Assembly: GCA_036320915.1 (NCBI GenBank)
Contig: JAXBDG010000009.1
Location: 1,860,001-1,924,000 of the forward strand
From: Linnemannia elongata
Taxonomy: Eukaryota > Mortierellomycota > Mortierellomycetes > Mortierellales > Mortierellaceae
Reading direction: 5' to 3'
DNA length: 64,000 bases
Below, piece after piece: positions 23,048 to 35,872 of this stretch. The position numbers were made by a program, and so were the translations under genes. Within the stretch, counting starts at the first letter, position 1. The number at the start of each line of letters is the position of its first letter. The notes below the pieces were generated by a model. It saw nothing but the letters and a program-made list of their open reading frames with translations, had not been told where the DNA came from and made no database searches.

Positions 23048-24978
23048 ATGGCGAAGGAGTAAGTCTTTAGCATCACTCTATGCAACACGAAGCAGACAGG
23101 AACAAGCATACGGAACCACTCTATTCGGCAAACAACCAACGAAAGTACTGGCTTGCTAATCACGTCTCTAATGTTTTGATTCGCATAGTACTGACATGGC
23201 CTCACGCAGTCCAAGCCCAGCAGCTGGAGCTTCAGCAGATAACAACAAGGCAGACAAGGGCGCGTCCAACAACGACAACAGTGATAGACAAGAGAATCGA
23301 CAGGACGCAGGAAAGGCGAAACAGGGGTTGCGTTCTCGCTCTCGTTCCCGCTCACGCACACGTTCCCGCTCACCCTTAGGAACACCTAAACCCAAGAGAT
23401 CGCTATCCCGCTCTCGTTCGCGCTCTCGTTCGCTTTCGCACTCTCGATCTCGATCTCGTTCCCGCTCTATTCGATCTCGCTCTCGTTCATTCTACTCGCG
23501 GTCTCGATCGCGCAGTCGCTCTTACTCCAGATCACTCTCACCACTGCCAAGGAAGGGCTCACAGAATAGGTCCCTGTCCAGAGGCAGGTCCATGACTCGA
23601 TCCAGATCCCGCTCTTTGGGTCGCTCTCGTTCCCCCGACCGCCGATCACGGTCACCTCGCCGCGACTCTCGCTCCCGTTCCGCGAGTGTAGAGCCACCTG
23701 TGATCACCACCATTACCGTCGGCAACCTGACAAAGAATGTGAACGAAGGACATATCAAGGAAATCTTTGGTACCTATGGAAAGATCAAGTCGATCCACTT
23801 TCCAATGAACGCTCGTTGTAAGTCGTTACGCCTTTCGTCATTATGATCGATTGTCATGTTCATTGTTTAATACGTTATGATACAGCTGTGTTGATACCTT
23901 TGACTTTATTTTCGTTTTTTAGACAATTTCAACATGGGATTCGCAGATGTCGAGTATGAGACACGGGAGGAGGCACAGCTGGCATTGGACGGATGGAACG
24001 GAGGACAACTGGACGGAGAGGTTGTGGAGGTGATGTTCACCAAGAAGGTCGCCAAGCCTGTCCAGCCTGCAAGACCTGTTCGCTCAAGAGTACCACTTTC
24101 TCCACCTCGCCGTGGCGGCCGGGCACGTAGTCCTCCTCGCCGACGCAATGAAGGTACATGTTCATTTCGAGTCGCTTTTGTTACAGTGGTCAGCATGTAG
24201 TGGTGAATGCAGCTTTAACGCTAACATTTTATTTACGTTGATGATGGCTTTTATAAAACTAGGACATTACTCACCACCTCGTCGTGGTGGATATGATCTG
24301 CCTCCACCTGGCAGAAGAGACGATTTCTATGCACCACCTCCACCGATGGGCCGTCGCAGGAACGACTTTTCTCCTCCACCCTACGGCCGCCGCCCTCCAC
24401 TTCCTGCCAACTACGGGCCCCCTCCCCCTCGCGTTCGTGGAGCCAATGCAGCCCCTATTCGTCCTCGCGCTGCCAGACGTGGACGCTCTCCTTCACCCAT
24501 TCGAGGACGTCGCAGATCGTTCAGCCGCTCGTTCTCCAGATCGCCAGTTCGTGGACGAAAGAGATCGCGTTCATTTAGCTCATATGGATCAAGGAGTCGA
24601 AGCCGAAGCAGGAACACCCGCCGCAGAGAATATAGCTACAGCAGAAGTCGCTCGCCTCGTGCCAATGCTGGTAAAGGAGGAGCAGCAGGAGCAGTACCAG
24701 TAGCACCAGCGGCAGCAGGAAGTGCTGGTAAGCGTGGAAGGAGCATGAGCAGAAGCATTAGCCGAAGCAGGAGTCGTGGACGTGGACCTGCACCAGCGGG
24801 AGGCCGTCGTTCATGGTCTCGCAGTTTGAGTCGGTCACGAAGCCCTGTGAGGAATATGAGCAGGAGCCGGTCCCCTCGAAGCCGTAGCAGGAGTCCATTC
24901 TCTGACCGTGGAGGCCGTGGAGGTCGTCGTGGGCGACCCATGAGCCGATCAATTTCCCCTCCCCGCCGTCGCAGATAG
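23048..24978 (+). CDS. RNPS1: RNPS1-like SR protein with one RRM between two RS domains, 4 exons
   Basis: RNA-binding protein resembling RNPS1, a splicing and exon-junction-complex accessory factor. Exons 23048-23058, 23189-23817, 23923-24153 and 24263-24978 join in frame to 528 aa. Residues 1-50 are polar; about 50-165 form a dense Arg-Ser domain. An RRM follows at about 170-250, with RNP2 ITVGNLT and RNP1-like NMGFADVEY, plus GQLDGEVVEVMFTKK, close to RNPS1. The C-terminal half has Pro/Arg/Gly repeats (SPPRRGG) and a second RS domain. The first coding exon is only 11 nt (Met-Ala-Lys plus two bases), inferred from GTAAGT and a CATAG acceptor. If it is wrong, Met at 23196 would be the start. 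RNPS1 is missing from many ascomycete yeasts, so its presence suits an early-diverging, intron-rich fungus. Confidence 0.85.
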
Positions 24979-26246
24979 TTTTGAATAATGAAGGCAAACG
25001 AAAACAAAGGAGGAAGAGTTGAATTTGGCACGATGTGTGGTTTTTTTTTTTTTTTTTTTTTTGAGTGACCACAATAACAGCAACAAGAAAATAATACGAT
25101 AATACGGGTCATTTTCCAAATACGACATGTTCAGTGAGCGATGAAAGGGTCCAAGAAAGATCCGGGTAAGAAAGGATTTGGCACGTTGACAGACTTGGCA
25201 GGTACACATTCTGTACGAGCAAGGTGCGCAGACAACAAACGGTTAGACAATTGTCTCACAGCAGAAGGAGCAGCGGCGGTAGCAGCAGAGAGCATAATTG
25301 TTTTCGCATTTACGGAAAAAAAAAGAGACGAGGGGAGAAAATCTCCTTGGAAGGGTTGGAAGCTTCCATTTTTCATTAGTGCTTGGATAAGTGAGAGCAC
25401 ACTCTTCACAACGTACCAATGTAGTATCCCCTGGAGTAGGAGGTGACAGGTCGTGGGTTGGGCAGCTGGCTCAGTTTTTCCTTTTTGATCGCAGAGGGGG
25501 TCTCGACCTGAAAGTTGAGGGAGGGGCTGACACCTGGACAGAGGGACAGGGAGAGGTACTTTCACGAGCACGATCGATATCCTGTGTGTGTGTGTGTGTG
25601 CATGTATCTATCGTTCTTACTCCTTTCCTTCCATCTTGATAATGAGGCTGGTTGATTGAACAAACGAACAAACTTGTTATTCCTATAACCATTCCCTCAA
25701 ATACCTCCTATTCCCCGACTCTCCCCTCCCCTGCCACTCACTCCTTGATGGCTGACAATTGGCAATTAGTATTTGTTGCTCAGTTAGTCAGGGGTTGAAT
25801 GAAAGGATGTTGGTGGTTGATGTTCATCCGTCAAGTCCGTTGTCATTATTTTTTGAGTTTTGCCGGGGAATATTATCTTTTTTTTTTTGGGTTTTTTTTT
25901 TTTTTTTTTTTTTTTGTTGTGGCTCTTTCCTTGGCTTTCATTTGGTTTTCTTCTTTCACCCTACATCTTCTGCATCTACTCTCCTTTCCCTTCCTTTCTT
26001 TTTCCTTGGCTCCCTTCTTCTTCTTTTTTGTTCCTTTTCTTCTTCTTTTTCTTTTCATCTTGCCCTCTCGACCCTTTTCTACCCTACCACTCCACTCACT
26101 CCCTCCTTCGTTCAGCTACCATATCACATCCCATCAAATCCACTCTCACATCATCGACACTTGATCAACTAATCTAACCCGCAACTACCACAACCAAACC
26201 TTACAAACTGAACAATCATATCAAAACAAACCCTCTTCCTCCATTG
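24979..26246. other. 1.3-kb intergenic, repeat-rich, upstream of bHLH gene
   Basis: No gene is supported. Contents: a T22 run (25041-25062), a TG run near 25582-25600, T-rich tracts around 25878-25914, a CT-rich stretch to about 26060, and an AC-rich leader running to the bHLH start codon at 26247. This is the usual promoter and 5' leader pattern here. Confidence 0.5.
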
Positions 26247-28342
26247 ATGGATAACGACAACACCAACGACAACACCAACAACAGCTTCAACTCGCATCCA
26301 TTGACAAGCGATAATAACAGCAACAACAACAACCCACACGGTACAATCCTCAGACACTCATCATCGAACCCTTCGGAGTTTCATTCAGAGTCGATAACGG
26401 ATGCACACTTTAGCCCAGTAGCCGTGGCAGGCTCACGCTCAAGCTCAGGCTCAAGCACGTCAGAGACTCACCATTCCTTTGCTCAGTCGTCCACTGCCAC
26501 AACTACCATCGTTGCCATAGATTCACTCGTTATCGCCTCTCCACCATCCTCCTCCTCTTCAACCAACTCACGACCGAAAAAAGTTGCGAAACGAGGTGCG
26601 CAAATGGGCTCGACTTTCACCTTTCCATCCATATCTGCCGCTGCCAACGCACAAGGAGTTTCAGCTTCCCCTTTGACGTTATCAACGACTACTAGTACAA
26701 CGACAATGACAGCGACAGTATCAGTGGAATCAGCAGCAGCTTCAGCAGTAACATCATCAATATTGACAATACCCACGAATACTGCAACGGCGGCGGTCAG
26801 CCGGCCGATGAAGACGGGTCGCCACAACCGAGGCGAGCGAATGACGTTTGAACTGGATGATGTTTTGCGGGAATATACCCCTGATCAATTCAAGACGTGC
26901 AAGGCCTACGATGTCGGGGGTGTCAACATCCTGAACAAGAAGCCCGTCGATTCCAAGACGGCTCTCGACAAGATCAAGCGACGGAGGGAGACTCACAATC
27001 GAGTCGAGCGGCGGCGCAGGGATTGTATCAATCAGGTAAGCTACCTTTCACCAGCTTTTTTCTTGGCCTTTGGTCGAATTCCTCCTTTTTCAACTAGGTA
27101 CGCCCACTGTAAGTGAAAACTCAATGCATGCACTCACGCGTTGTTTTATTGCCCTTGCAGCTAATAGATGAACTCACGGCTTTACTACCCAAGGAGGACG
27201 ACAACGATACTTCCAAATCTCATCGGGTCAACATTCTTCGCACAGCTATTGCACACATTCAGAACCTCACACGACAGAACGAAAATCTTCAACAACAGGT
27301 CGATGCCCTCAAAGCTGGACGACCCATGCCTCCGCCCGCAATCATCACCACCCTAGCACCGACGATGGACTATGACGACTCGGAAACGGCCTACAGCGAA
27401 AATTTACCTAGCCCGGCATCTGCATCCTACTCGGCGTATTCCCCAAGTTCGCCCTTGTCGCCATCTGTCAGCGCAGCAGGAGGAGGAGCGTATTCACCGC
27501 TGTCAAGTCCTGGTGGACCCTTGAGTCCCTATCACCCTTTGAACCCTTCAGCGGCACATGGACGAGGAACTTATCAGGATTGGACTCAGCCACCAGGACA
27601 ATTGAACTCGTCTTCTGGAGAGCCATCAACCTCATACTCAAATGAGACGACGGCATCGACAACAGCTTCTATGCCGGATATACCCATGATTGTGGAACCT
27701 TCAGAGCAGATCTCGACGCCAGAATTAGGATCTTTGGGCACGGGTTCTAAGCGGCTTAACCGGCACACCCTACCGCGGCTTCAATTGGCCCCACCGCCTT
27801 TCCATCAGCACTCACAACATCACAACCAGCACCAGCAGCAACAACAACCGCAGGGGTATTACCAGCAACAGCACCATGCATATCAACAACAGCACTACCA
27901 CGACCAGGGTCATCTCTACCACCGTGGTCGGTCCAACAGTGGAGGCGGATACCCACAGTCGCCATCCTACTATGGCCACGACTCTGCATCTGCGACTTCG
28001 CCCAACTCGACACACTCGGACTATTCGTCGTCCACAGGACCTTGGTCGTCCTCTTCTGGCGGACCATACTCAGCTGGACTGGGAAGCATTGGTGGTGGAA
28101 GAGGAGGTGGACCAGAGTCAAGTACGTCGTCATCGTTTGGGACAAGCCCGCGCTCACCTCATTTCTCAACCTATGGACCGCCTTCACCTTATTCACCGTA
28201 TGGACCCAGCTCTGCCCATGCCCAAATGTCACCGTCGCCTGGTTTTGCTCCTTGGAATGCGATGCCCTCTTCGTCACCGTCGACTGTGCCGCACCCGTCA
28301 GGGGGGGCGATGCAGGATCACTCTTGTTCGCCTCGTCCTTGA
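26247..28342 (+). CDS. bHLH transcription factor, group B type, 2 exons
   Basis: Predicted nuclear basic helix-loop-helix factor. Exons 26247-27035 and 27161-28342 join in frame to 656 aa. Residues 1-190 are Ser/Thr/Asn-rich and disordered. A conserved-looking block before the DNA-binding domain contains NILNKKPVDSKTALDKIKRR. The basic region RRRETHNRVERRRRDCIN has the His-5, Glu-9, Arg-13 pattern that reads CACGTG-type E-boxes in MITF/USF/SREBP-like proteins. Helix 1 is NQLIDELTALLP, the loop KEDDNDTSKSHRVN, and helix 2 ILRTAIAHIQNLTRQNENLQ, which runs on as a short leucine-zipper-like coil. The intron splits the domain at the start of helix 1. The C-terminal 300 residues are Ser/Pro/Gln/His/Tyr-rich, likely an activation region. 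Target genes are unknown. Confidence 0.87.
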
Positions 28343-28580
28343 GCGGTGTTTTTTTCTGGAAGCATGAGGGCAGCAACAAATACGAAGACGCTAATTCATT
28401 CGTTACGATAGTTTTCCCAATAGACGTAGCTGTTCTTGTGTTCAGTTTTAAAAAAGAAATGCCGCATCATCGCACTCCATAATTTATTACGCGTCTTCAG
28501 GTGCAAGTCACGATAGGCTTTTTCTCCCCCTTTGTCTCATTCTTGCACCTTTTGTTTCTGTTTCGCCATTCACCAATCCG

Positions 28581-30212
28581 ATGCTTCGTGCCATCAGTCA
28601 CTCAGGATCAAGGACTACAGCAGGAGACGCTGGCTCCCTCGCCAATGCACTGCGTCATGCCGTGTCAATACCATTACCCAGACAGGCGCCCGTGAGAACA
28701 TGGACAAGCATTCCCACCACAACCATTAGTCACGACCAAGCACCCGCCTTTTCAAGATTCCGGTCCTGTCAACGCATGAATGCCACTATTGAAGTCCTTC
28801 AGTCCTCCCCTACGACCTCTTTCGCATCGCGCAGCTTTTTCACCGCTACCGCTGGCTCAAAAGCTTTAGCTGGAGCAGCAGTAGCAGCAGGAAGAACTAT
28901 GACAGGACAAGTCCGTCGCTTCACATTCCAAGAACTCCAACACCAACAACACACCCGCAACTTCAGCACCGGTGGTCTGAGAAACAGCAGCAGCACACTC
29001 ACAAGGTTCGCCGGAAACTTCGCCGTCGACTCGTCCAATAAGGTGGTCTACACGATTGTTGCCATCAACGTCGCTGTCTTTGGAGCCTGGCAGTACGCCG
29101 AGGGCAACGCGAAGCGGTTCCATGATGGGCGGTTGTATATATTTATGTTTCGCCATTTCACGGATTCGTTGCAGAATATAAAGGAAGGGAGAGTTTGGAC
29201 GTTGGTGACGAGTGCGTTCAGTCATAAGGAGTGGTATCATATTCTTTTAAATACCATGGTCCTCCTTTCCTTCGGTGATCCTGTAAGTGTCCATTTTGTT
29301 ATTTATCTCGACCATGTGTATGAAGATGACACTTATTTCTAAGATGTTCGGCGACAGTTTACTAGGTGGTTCGATTGGATTTGCATTCCTTAACATATCC
29401 ATATCTTTTACCCTCAATTCAACTCCCTAGGTGTGGCGATTGCTAGGAACGAGAAGGTTCCTGGCAGTATACCTGGGCTCGGCGATCACAGCCTCCCTCT
29501 CGAGCATAGCCTACTACGCAAACCTGGAACCCTACCTCCGTAGGAAGCAACACAAACCTCCTAGCAACTCAATTCATTACTCTATGGGCGCATCTGGATC
29601 CATAATGGGAATCACGACTGCCTTTGCATGCGTCTATCCTATGTCCCAGTACTCCTTGTTTTTTGTCATCACCATGCCTGCCGCCGCCCTTATTGGTACG
29701 TTTGTTTACTTTTTTCTTAGAGTTGGCGTTGGTGTAGTGGATGGTTGATTGCTGAGATGAAATATTTAGTCCGCATGCTGCGAAGAGCCGAAGAAAGGAT
29801 ATGTATACTGACTAACCCATTATTATCACAATGATTGTTGTACCTTTGTGATGTTTAGGTCTCTTTGGCGTGTATGAGATGTACAATGTCCTTGCCGCCA
29901 ATGTAAGCCTTCGCTATTATTTTTCTAGAATAACACATATCAGGATTCATTATTTTCTTTCAATCAACCTCAGCCCCCTATGACCCAGTCCCCAGCCCCT
30001 AGTACCATATCACCAGCTCTGTTTCTCCGCTGTCACCCTCAGCCCATTAGAGGAGATCCTAACCAAGGACATAACACTAACACACCCCTTATTCTTGTTA
30101 TACTATGAATTATGCTTAGACGGGTCGGTTTGATTCTGCTGGACATCTAGGAGGCGGGCTGTTCGGAGCTGCCTACTACTTTACAAAGCTTCGGCCTCTT
30201 ATCCGTCGATAG
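28581..30212 (+). CDS. PCP1: Mitochondrial rhomboid protease (PARL/Pcp1 type), 4 exons
   Basis: Intramembrane serine protease of the mitochondrial inner membrane; homologues process the dynamin Mgm1/OPA1, cytochrome c peroxidase or PINK1. Exons 28581-29282, 29431-29695, 29859-29902 and 30120-30212 join in frame to 367 aa. The first 150 residues are Arg/Ser/Thr-rich with few acidic residues, consistent with a mitochondrial targeting sequence. The rhomboid core has GRVWTLVTSAFSHKEWYHILLN, the catalytic Ser289 in MGASGSIMG, and catalytic His346 in SAGHLGGGLFG. Further hydrophobic segments include NKVVYTIVAINVAVFGAWQYA, the extra N-terminal helix of the PARL group. The third exon is only 44 nt. 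The symbol follows the yeast name by function and similarity; substrates here are not known. Confidence 0.9.
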
Positions 30213-30786
30213 AAGGATCTGAAAGTTCAATAATTCACCAAGCAATCAGATTTTTCTCATACACGGAATAAAACCGATAAAGGGGGAGAAAAAAAAAAAA
30301 AAAGGGCTGTTCCTTTTTTTCTGAAACTCTAATCTGCCCAGTCGATTTTCAACATCTCAGCGCCCGCTGATATGGTGTCATTGAGCAGGGTGCGAGGCAG
30401 GGAAGTGCGATGAGGAAAAAAAAATAGACGAGACACTAAGGCAGCTCTTTCGCGCATATATGTTTGGGATTGTATTTTGGTACATAGGTTTGATTCGGAC
30501 ATGCGGTACTCGATGGTTTCAAAAAATGGGGGTGTGTATGCCTTAGAGCATAAGGTCTGTGTTATTTGAAGTTGCGAGTGAATGAGTGGCCAAATGGCCG
30601 ATGCTAAGTAAGGGTGATGCTACATAATGAATTGAAAGAAAATTGAAAGGAAAAAAAAAAAAAAAACTAAACAAGAGATATCGTAACAAATGTAAAGTAA
30701 AAGTAAAGTGTAAAATGGAAATCATAGAGAGTAGAGAAGGCGGAGAGAGATGTGTAGGGTCAAGGAAGAAAAAAGTGATACAAAAA
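30213..30786. other. Convergent intergenic between PCP1 and SKT5
   Basis: Shared 3' region of two convergent genes. It has an A15 run near 30290-30304, another A run near 30650-30666 and no coding signal. Confidence 0.5.
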
Positions 30787-33700
30787 TTACATGATAGTGC
30801 AGCTACCATCCTTGGGCCCACGGTTACGACCATTCTTCATGCGCTTGATGCTGTTCTTGTGACCAAGGGGTGTAAACTTTGCCGACTGTTCTTCCAGACG
30901 CTTCTTGGCATCCATGTTTCCGTTCTCGGCAGCGCGCTTATAGAACTCCATCGCCTTCTCGAGATCGATGGGGACCGAGATACCGACCTCGTGGTAGTAG
31001 CCCATCGCATACTGAGCCTTGGGCAAGTCCTTGTCTGCAGCCTTGGAGGCGTAATGGAACGCTAACCGGTCATCGGCCGCAAAGCAGTTATCAGCACCTG
31101 AGAGATACCATCCACTGAGCGCCATCTCAGCCTCGCCATTACCATCACCGCTCATGACGGCACGCTCATAATGTTGGACCGACAAGAAGGGATCAATGGG
31201 ACAGCCCAGGGAACCGTATTCGTAGCAGTAGCCGAGCTTGTAGTTGGCGGGGCCGTAGCCGAGTTGAGCAGAATTCCGGAACCATTCCAGAGCCTCGCCG
31301 TCGTCGGGGAAGGAAATGTCATCGGGGATCTTGAGCTGTTTGCTGTAGTCCCGAGAGAGGATCAGGCCGAGGACATAAGGTGACATGGGTGCTGCCTCGG
31401 TGGCGAGGGATGCTGCGCGCTTGAGGTATTGGAGTCCTGCCTTCATGTTCTGTGACTGACCGAGATCTCCGTACAAGTACACCATTGCCAAGCGCTATAA
31501 ATGAAAGAAATGAAAATTAACGTCAGTACCTCATTCTTCAGCAAGTAAACAAGAACATAATGGCGAGAAGAAGTACATACGTGGTTGGCAGGGACGTCGT
31601 TGTGGATGGCAGCCTTCTTGTAGAGCATGACGGCCTTGTTGTTATCTTTCTTCTTCTCACAGAAGTAAGCGACTTTGTAATGTGCAGGACCGTAATCCCC
31701 CTTGGAGGAAGACTGGTACCACCGAAGGGCCTTGTCCGCATTCTTCTTGGCCAAGTACATGCCCTCCTCGTACCAGGTTCCACGGATGAATTGAGCCTCG
31801 GGGTGACCTTCCTTGGCCAGACGGTCAATCCAGTAGACCCCCTCAAGGATCAGTTGCTTCTTGCCCGTCTTGGTGTCCTGAGGTACAGTAGGGGGACTTG
31901 AAGGAGCGCTCGAGGGGGGCGAGTTGTTGGATCCGACCGACGAGGGGCGAGGAGGAAGAGCAGCGGCGGGGTCGGTATTGCTGTTGCTGTTGTTGTTGTT
32001 CTCGTCAACTACAGGCTCATAGGTAGACGAAGGGTCACCAATCTCGAGCAAGTACTTTGCAAAGGACAGCTGGATCGAGGCATCGTTGGTCTTGATGGCA
32101 GTGTCACGGTACTTGGCCAAGATAGCGGCATCAGTCAGGAGCGAGACAGACATGGCAGCAGAGGATGGCTTGGAGTTGAGCGATCCACGGGAGGATGATG
32201 CGGTGCTACCACGGTAGTGATCAAGGTTCATGCGGGGAGGGGTAAGGGTTCCATAGGCATCGAGGGTTTCGCTTGCGGACCAGGACTTGCGGTAGGATTT
32301 GCGGTTGTTGGTATGACCAGCAGCTGTTCCTGCTGTGCTACTGTCGAACTGCGACGCGTCGGCCATCTCAGACGCGCCTACTTGAAATAGCGTGCATGTG
32401 ATAAGGAATAGATAAAATAAAAAAGTGGGTCAATTTAAAGTCGAGTAAAGTAAAAGGGTGCTCTGGAGAAGGGAAGGAAACATAAAGACGCGAATCAAAA
32501 CAGAACAAACAATAAGAAAAAAAAAGCACGAAGGCTATTTCAGGACAGACAATCGCTCGTTTCTTAATTTCAACTTTCTTTTCTTACCTTGAAAAGAAGG
32601 CGTCGAGTTGTGGTGCTGGTGGTGCTGGTAAGGAAGGTGCCCCTGCTGTTGCTGTTGATGGTAAGAAAGGCGCTGCTGCTGATACTGTTGTTGCTGCCTT
32701 GGACCAGGGTCTGTCTGGGCGTGTTGCATATGATAGTATTGTTGTTGCTGGTACTGCTGGTGCTGATGTTGTGGTTGCGAGACGTGCTGCATATAGTCTG
32801 CCGAGGCTTCGGGGCCAGGTGAATCGGTATAAACTGCTCCGCTCTGCATCATCATAGCCATGCCTCGTGGTTGTGGCCCGGCCTGAAACTGTGATGGCGA
32901 CGAGGGCGACGAAGGCCGAGTGCCAGCTTGACTAGAGGGAGAACCGCTGATAACAGGCGGAGGCAGAGGGGGCATCATCATCATGCCTGGGTGATAACGC
33001 TCGATCGGAGAAGCCGGTGTGTCAATAAGAGCAGCCCAGTCCTCGGACTTTTGAGGCACAGGTTTCAAGTGCTCAAGAGCTGGAGGAATTATGCTCAACG
33101 GACGTTGTGGGTAACCAGGATGTTGATGTGATTGTGGGTGAGGTCCGTCGTAAAGCTGGTATCCACCCTCATTGGATGAAAAGGAGGATTGAGAGGAAGT
33201 GGACATACGAGAGGGGGAGGGGGCACCGTCGCTGAGGGAGGCCCTCGAGTGAGGAGTATTATCGCCACTGACAGTGCTGGGCGTTTGAGAGATGGATGGG
33301 GTCATAAGTTGGTGATATTGTTGGGCAATGGTCTTGATGTGTTGTTCGTCGTCAGAGATGGTGGTGGTGTCTATTGAAATTTCCACGATAGGTTGTGCTG
33401 GATGTTGTTGTTGTTGTTGTTGGTTGTCGATGATGGTATCGGAGGGAAGTGTGGGCGGGGATGGGAGTGACATGGTAGGAATGGTATAAGAATTATTTGT
33501 GTTACGAGAGGGAGTGATAATGGTTTGTTGTTGTTGAGGGATTGAAGAAGAAAAGGAAGAAGAGAAAGAAGAAGAGAAAGAAGAAGAAGAAAGGAAAGAG
33601 GGGAGGGCGGGTCCTTTTGAAGTTGCGGCAAAGTCGACAGAGGCTTGGGAGGCTGTGGCTGCTGAGTTGGGCGCGGCTGGTGATGACAATACGGCAGCGG

Positions 33701-34526
33701 TCGAAATGGTGTGTCCTTTTTGGTTTGCTGCGTCTTCTGCCTTGGTCGGGATGTGGCCCGAGGGCGGGGACGAGACAGTTTGGGCTGTCGCAGTGGTGAC
33801 AACGATAGCAGAAGGTTTGCCATGGGATGGGAGCGCTTGTGCAACGCGAGAAACTACAGAAGAGTTCTCTGATGAGGGAGGAACAACAGTAGCGACCCTG
33901 GAAACAGTAGCAGAAGAAGGTCCACTTGAAAGAAACGACCCCAACTCGTGAGAGAGCGACAAATCGCTCTCGCCAACAAACCGTAAAGGTGCCAATTGAT
34001 GTGGTGATAGGGGAGATGGCGAGGAAGACGATGATGATGACAAGGAGGATAAAGTTGGGGGTGAGGGCTGTTGTCTCTTCTGATGGCCGCCAAGAAGACG
34101 AGCACTGGCTGAAGAATCGACTAAGACAGAAGCGGAAGAAGAAGGTCCATTGCTAAGGCCGGCGTAAGTACTCGATCGCTCAGCCTGCTGAGAAGAAGAA
34201 GGGGTTCGACTGATCGACAGTCCTGCCACAAGTCGATCATCGAGTGGTAAGGCGGGCATGTCCTTGTTAAGGTTGTACGAAGGCGACGAAGAGCGTTGAA
34301 GAGTAGGCGAAGGTAAGGACAAAGAGGAAAAGGAAGAAGACGACGAAGAAGACGAAGAGTAGTTGTTTCCGCCAGCAGCTCCAGCTACACTTGTTTGATT
34401 CTGAGTGAGATTAATGTTGTTGTTGCCATTGCTGACTGTAGTTGCGCAACTGAATTCAGGAGAGCGGGATGTGACCAACTGATCGGGATTGAGTTGACCC
34501 GTTGTCGATGCAGAAGAGTAAGGCAT
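30787..34526 (-). CDS. SKT5: Skt5/Chs4-like chitin-synthase activator with Sel1 repeats and CaaX box, 3 exons
   Basis: Activator and membrane tether for class IV chitin synthase (Chs3) in fungi. Minus-strand exons are 34526-32588, 32377-31581 and 31494-30787, joining in frame to 1147 aa. Exon 1 encodes about 646 disordered residues rich in Ser, Pro, Gln and Ala. Exons 2-3 hold tandem Sel1-type repeats (for example YWIDRLAKEGHPEAQFIRG, GPANYKLGYCYEYG, AQYAMGYYHEVG), the Skt5 core. The C-terminus Cys-Thr-Ile-Met is a CaaX prenylation site, as in yeast Skt5. The donor (G|GTAAGA) and acceptor (TAG|GC) at exon 1/2 restore the frame exactly, so the long disordered frame is part of this gene. Met at 32366 could be an alternative start giving a shorter protein. 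Start ATG 34526 is the first Met of the exon. Confidence 0.87.
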
Positions 34527-35455
34527 GGTTGGAGAGGGGAGAGAGCAAGAAAGAAAGAAGGGGAGATGGTGGGTCCCAATGGGTGCAGCGGGTACCAAAG
34601 GGTTTAAGGGGGTCCGTCAGCTTCTAGATTTTTTTGTTCAAAATAATGTGCTGCAAGCAGATCGTGTCAAGTCAATGCCAAGTAAATCAGACAGACAGAT
34701 AGAGAGATAGGCAGGCACACAGGCCGAAGGAGAAAAGAAAAAAAATAAGGAAAGGGCGCACTCAGGCGACAGTAAGCAAAGGACAAAGAAAAGTGACAAT
34801 CTGCGATAACAACTACAAGGCTACAAGAAAAAGAAAAAGAGCTGCAGATGTCGGTGAATTGTGCAATTGATAAAGAGAAGGGAGGTCTATGCAGTTCAAG
34901 GATTACACCAAAGGAGTCAAGAGACAAAGGAAAAAGGAACAAATAACAACAGTAGAACAAGAAGCAGCAAAGTTTCAAGAGTATACAAGAACTGGAAAGA
35001 ACAGACAGTCAGAAAATAAGAAAATAAGAAATGAAGGGCAAGAAGATAATGGCCTTTGGTGAAGAAACGTGCTCGGATGTCGTGCAGATCCACGATCTCT
35101 CTTGGTGTTTGGCGCAAAGGGGTGTGTATATACGTATGTATGTGGGTGTGTGCAAGGAACCCAAGAAGTAAGCGGTATTTTCAGGGGGAAGTGCAGGACA
35201 AACAAGATCGAGACAAAAGGTAAATAAAGGATACTACAAGGTAAAATAAGAATTGGGATTCGGAAATAAAGAAAGGGTAGTTGACTGTGGGTGTTGGTGG
35301 CGATGAAGGGGTGAATGAGAGAATGAGGGAAGGATGATGGAGATGGACAGAAGATGAATGAGGGGGGAGGAGAGGGATGAACAATAACAGCACCAAGAAG
35401 AGGGAGTGGCGAGGGAGATAGGAAAGTGGGGTCGTTACAATGGAATGAAAGGGGA

Positions 35456-35514
35456 AGAGTAAAGAGTAAAGAGTATAGAGTAAAGGTAAAGAGTAAAGAG
35501 TAAAGAGTAAAGAG
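35456..35514. repeat. Tandem 7-mer repeat, AGAGTAA-type
   Basis: About eight imperfect head-to-tail copies of AGAGTAA, one with T for A and one a base shorter. It lies about 930 bp upstream of the SKT5 start codon, within a purine-rich region. Confidence 0.75.
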
Positions 35515-35833
35515 CGGGTAAAGAAAGAAAGGGGAAAGAAGAAAAAAGAAGAGAAGAGAAAAGAGAGTAAACCAAAAAGAGAGGCGCATTATTATTGTAG
35601 TGAGACATCGATGGGCATTCTTGTATGAGACAAACACACAGACACACAGACAGACAGACAAACGCATACAAACATCCAGGGGCTGGTAAAGTACAGCAGA
35701 AAAAGAAAAAAAAAAATTACGGTGCCTGAAAATACTATTAACAGTAGTAATGTGGTTCGAGAATAAAACCTTTCTCTACCATCCTCTATTGTCAATGCAT
35801 CGACAGCAGGTCCATCATTCATGTATCACTCAT

Positions 35834-35872
35834 TCACTCACTCACTCACTCACTCTCTCACTCACTCACTGC
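35834..35872. repeat. CACT tetranucleotide repeat
   Basis: Run of CACT units (CACTCACTCACT...) interrupted by one CACTCTCT step. Confidence 0.75.

Noticed and set aside
23335..23700. Repeat array that might be taken for a CRISPR-like or minisatellite array
   Set aside because: The repetition is the Arg-Ser coding repeat of the RNPS1-like protein, in frame with the RRM that follows.
24636..25112. Arg/Leu-rich open frame antisense to the RNPS1-like gene
   Set aside because: It mirrors the RS-domain codons on the opposite strand and ends in a homopolymer; shadow of the real gene.
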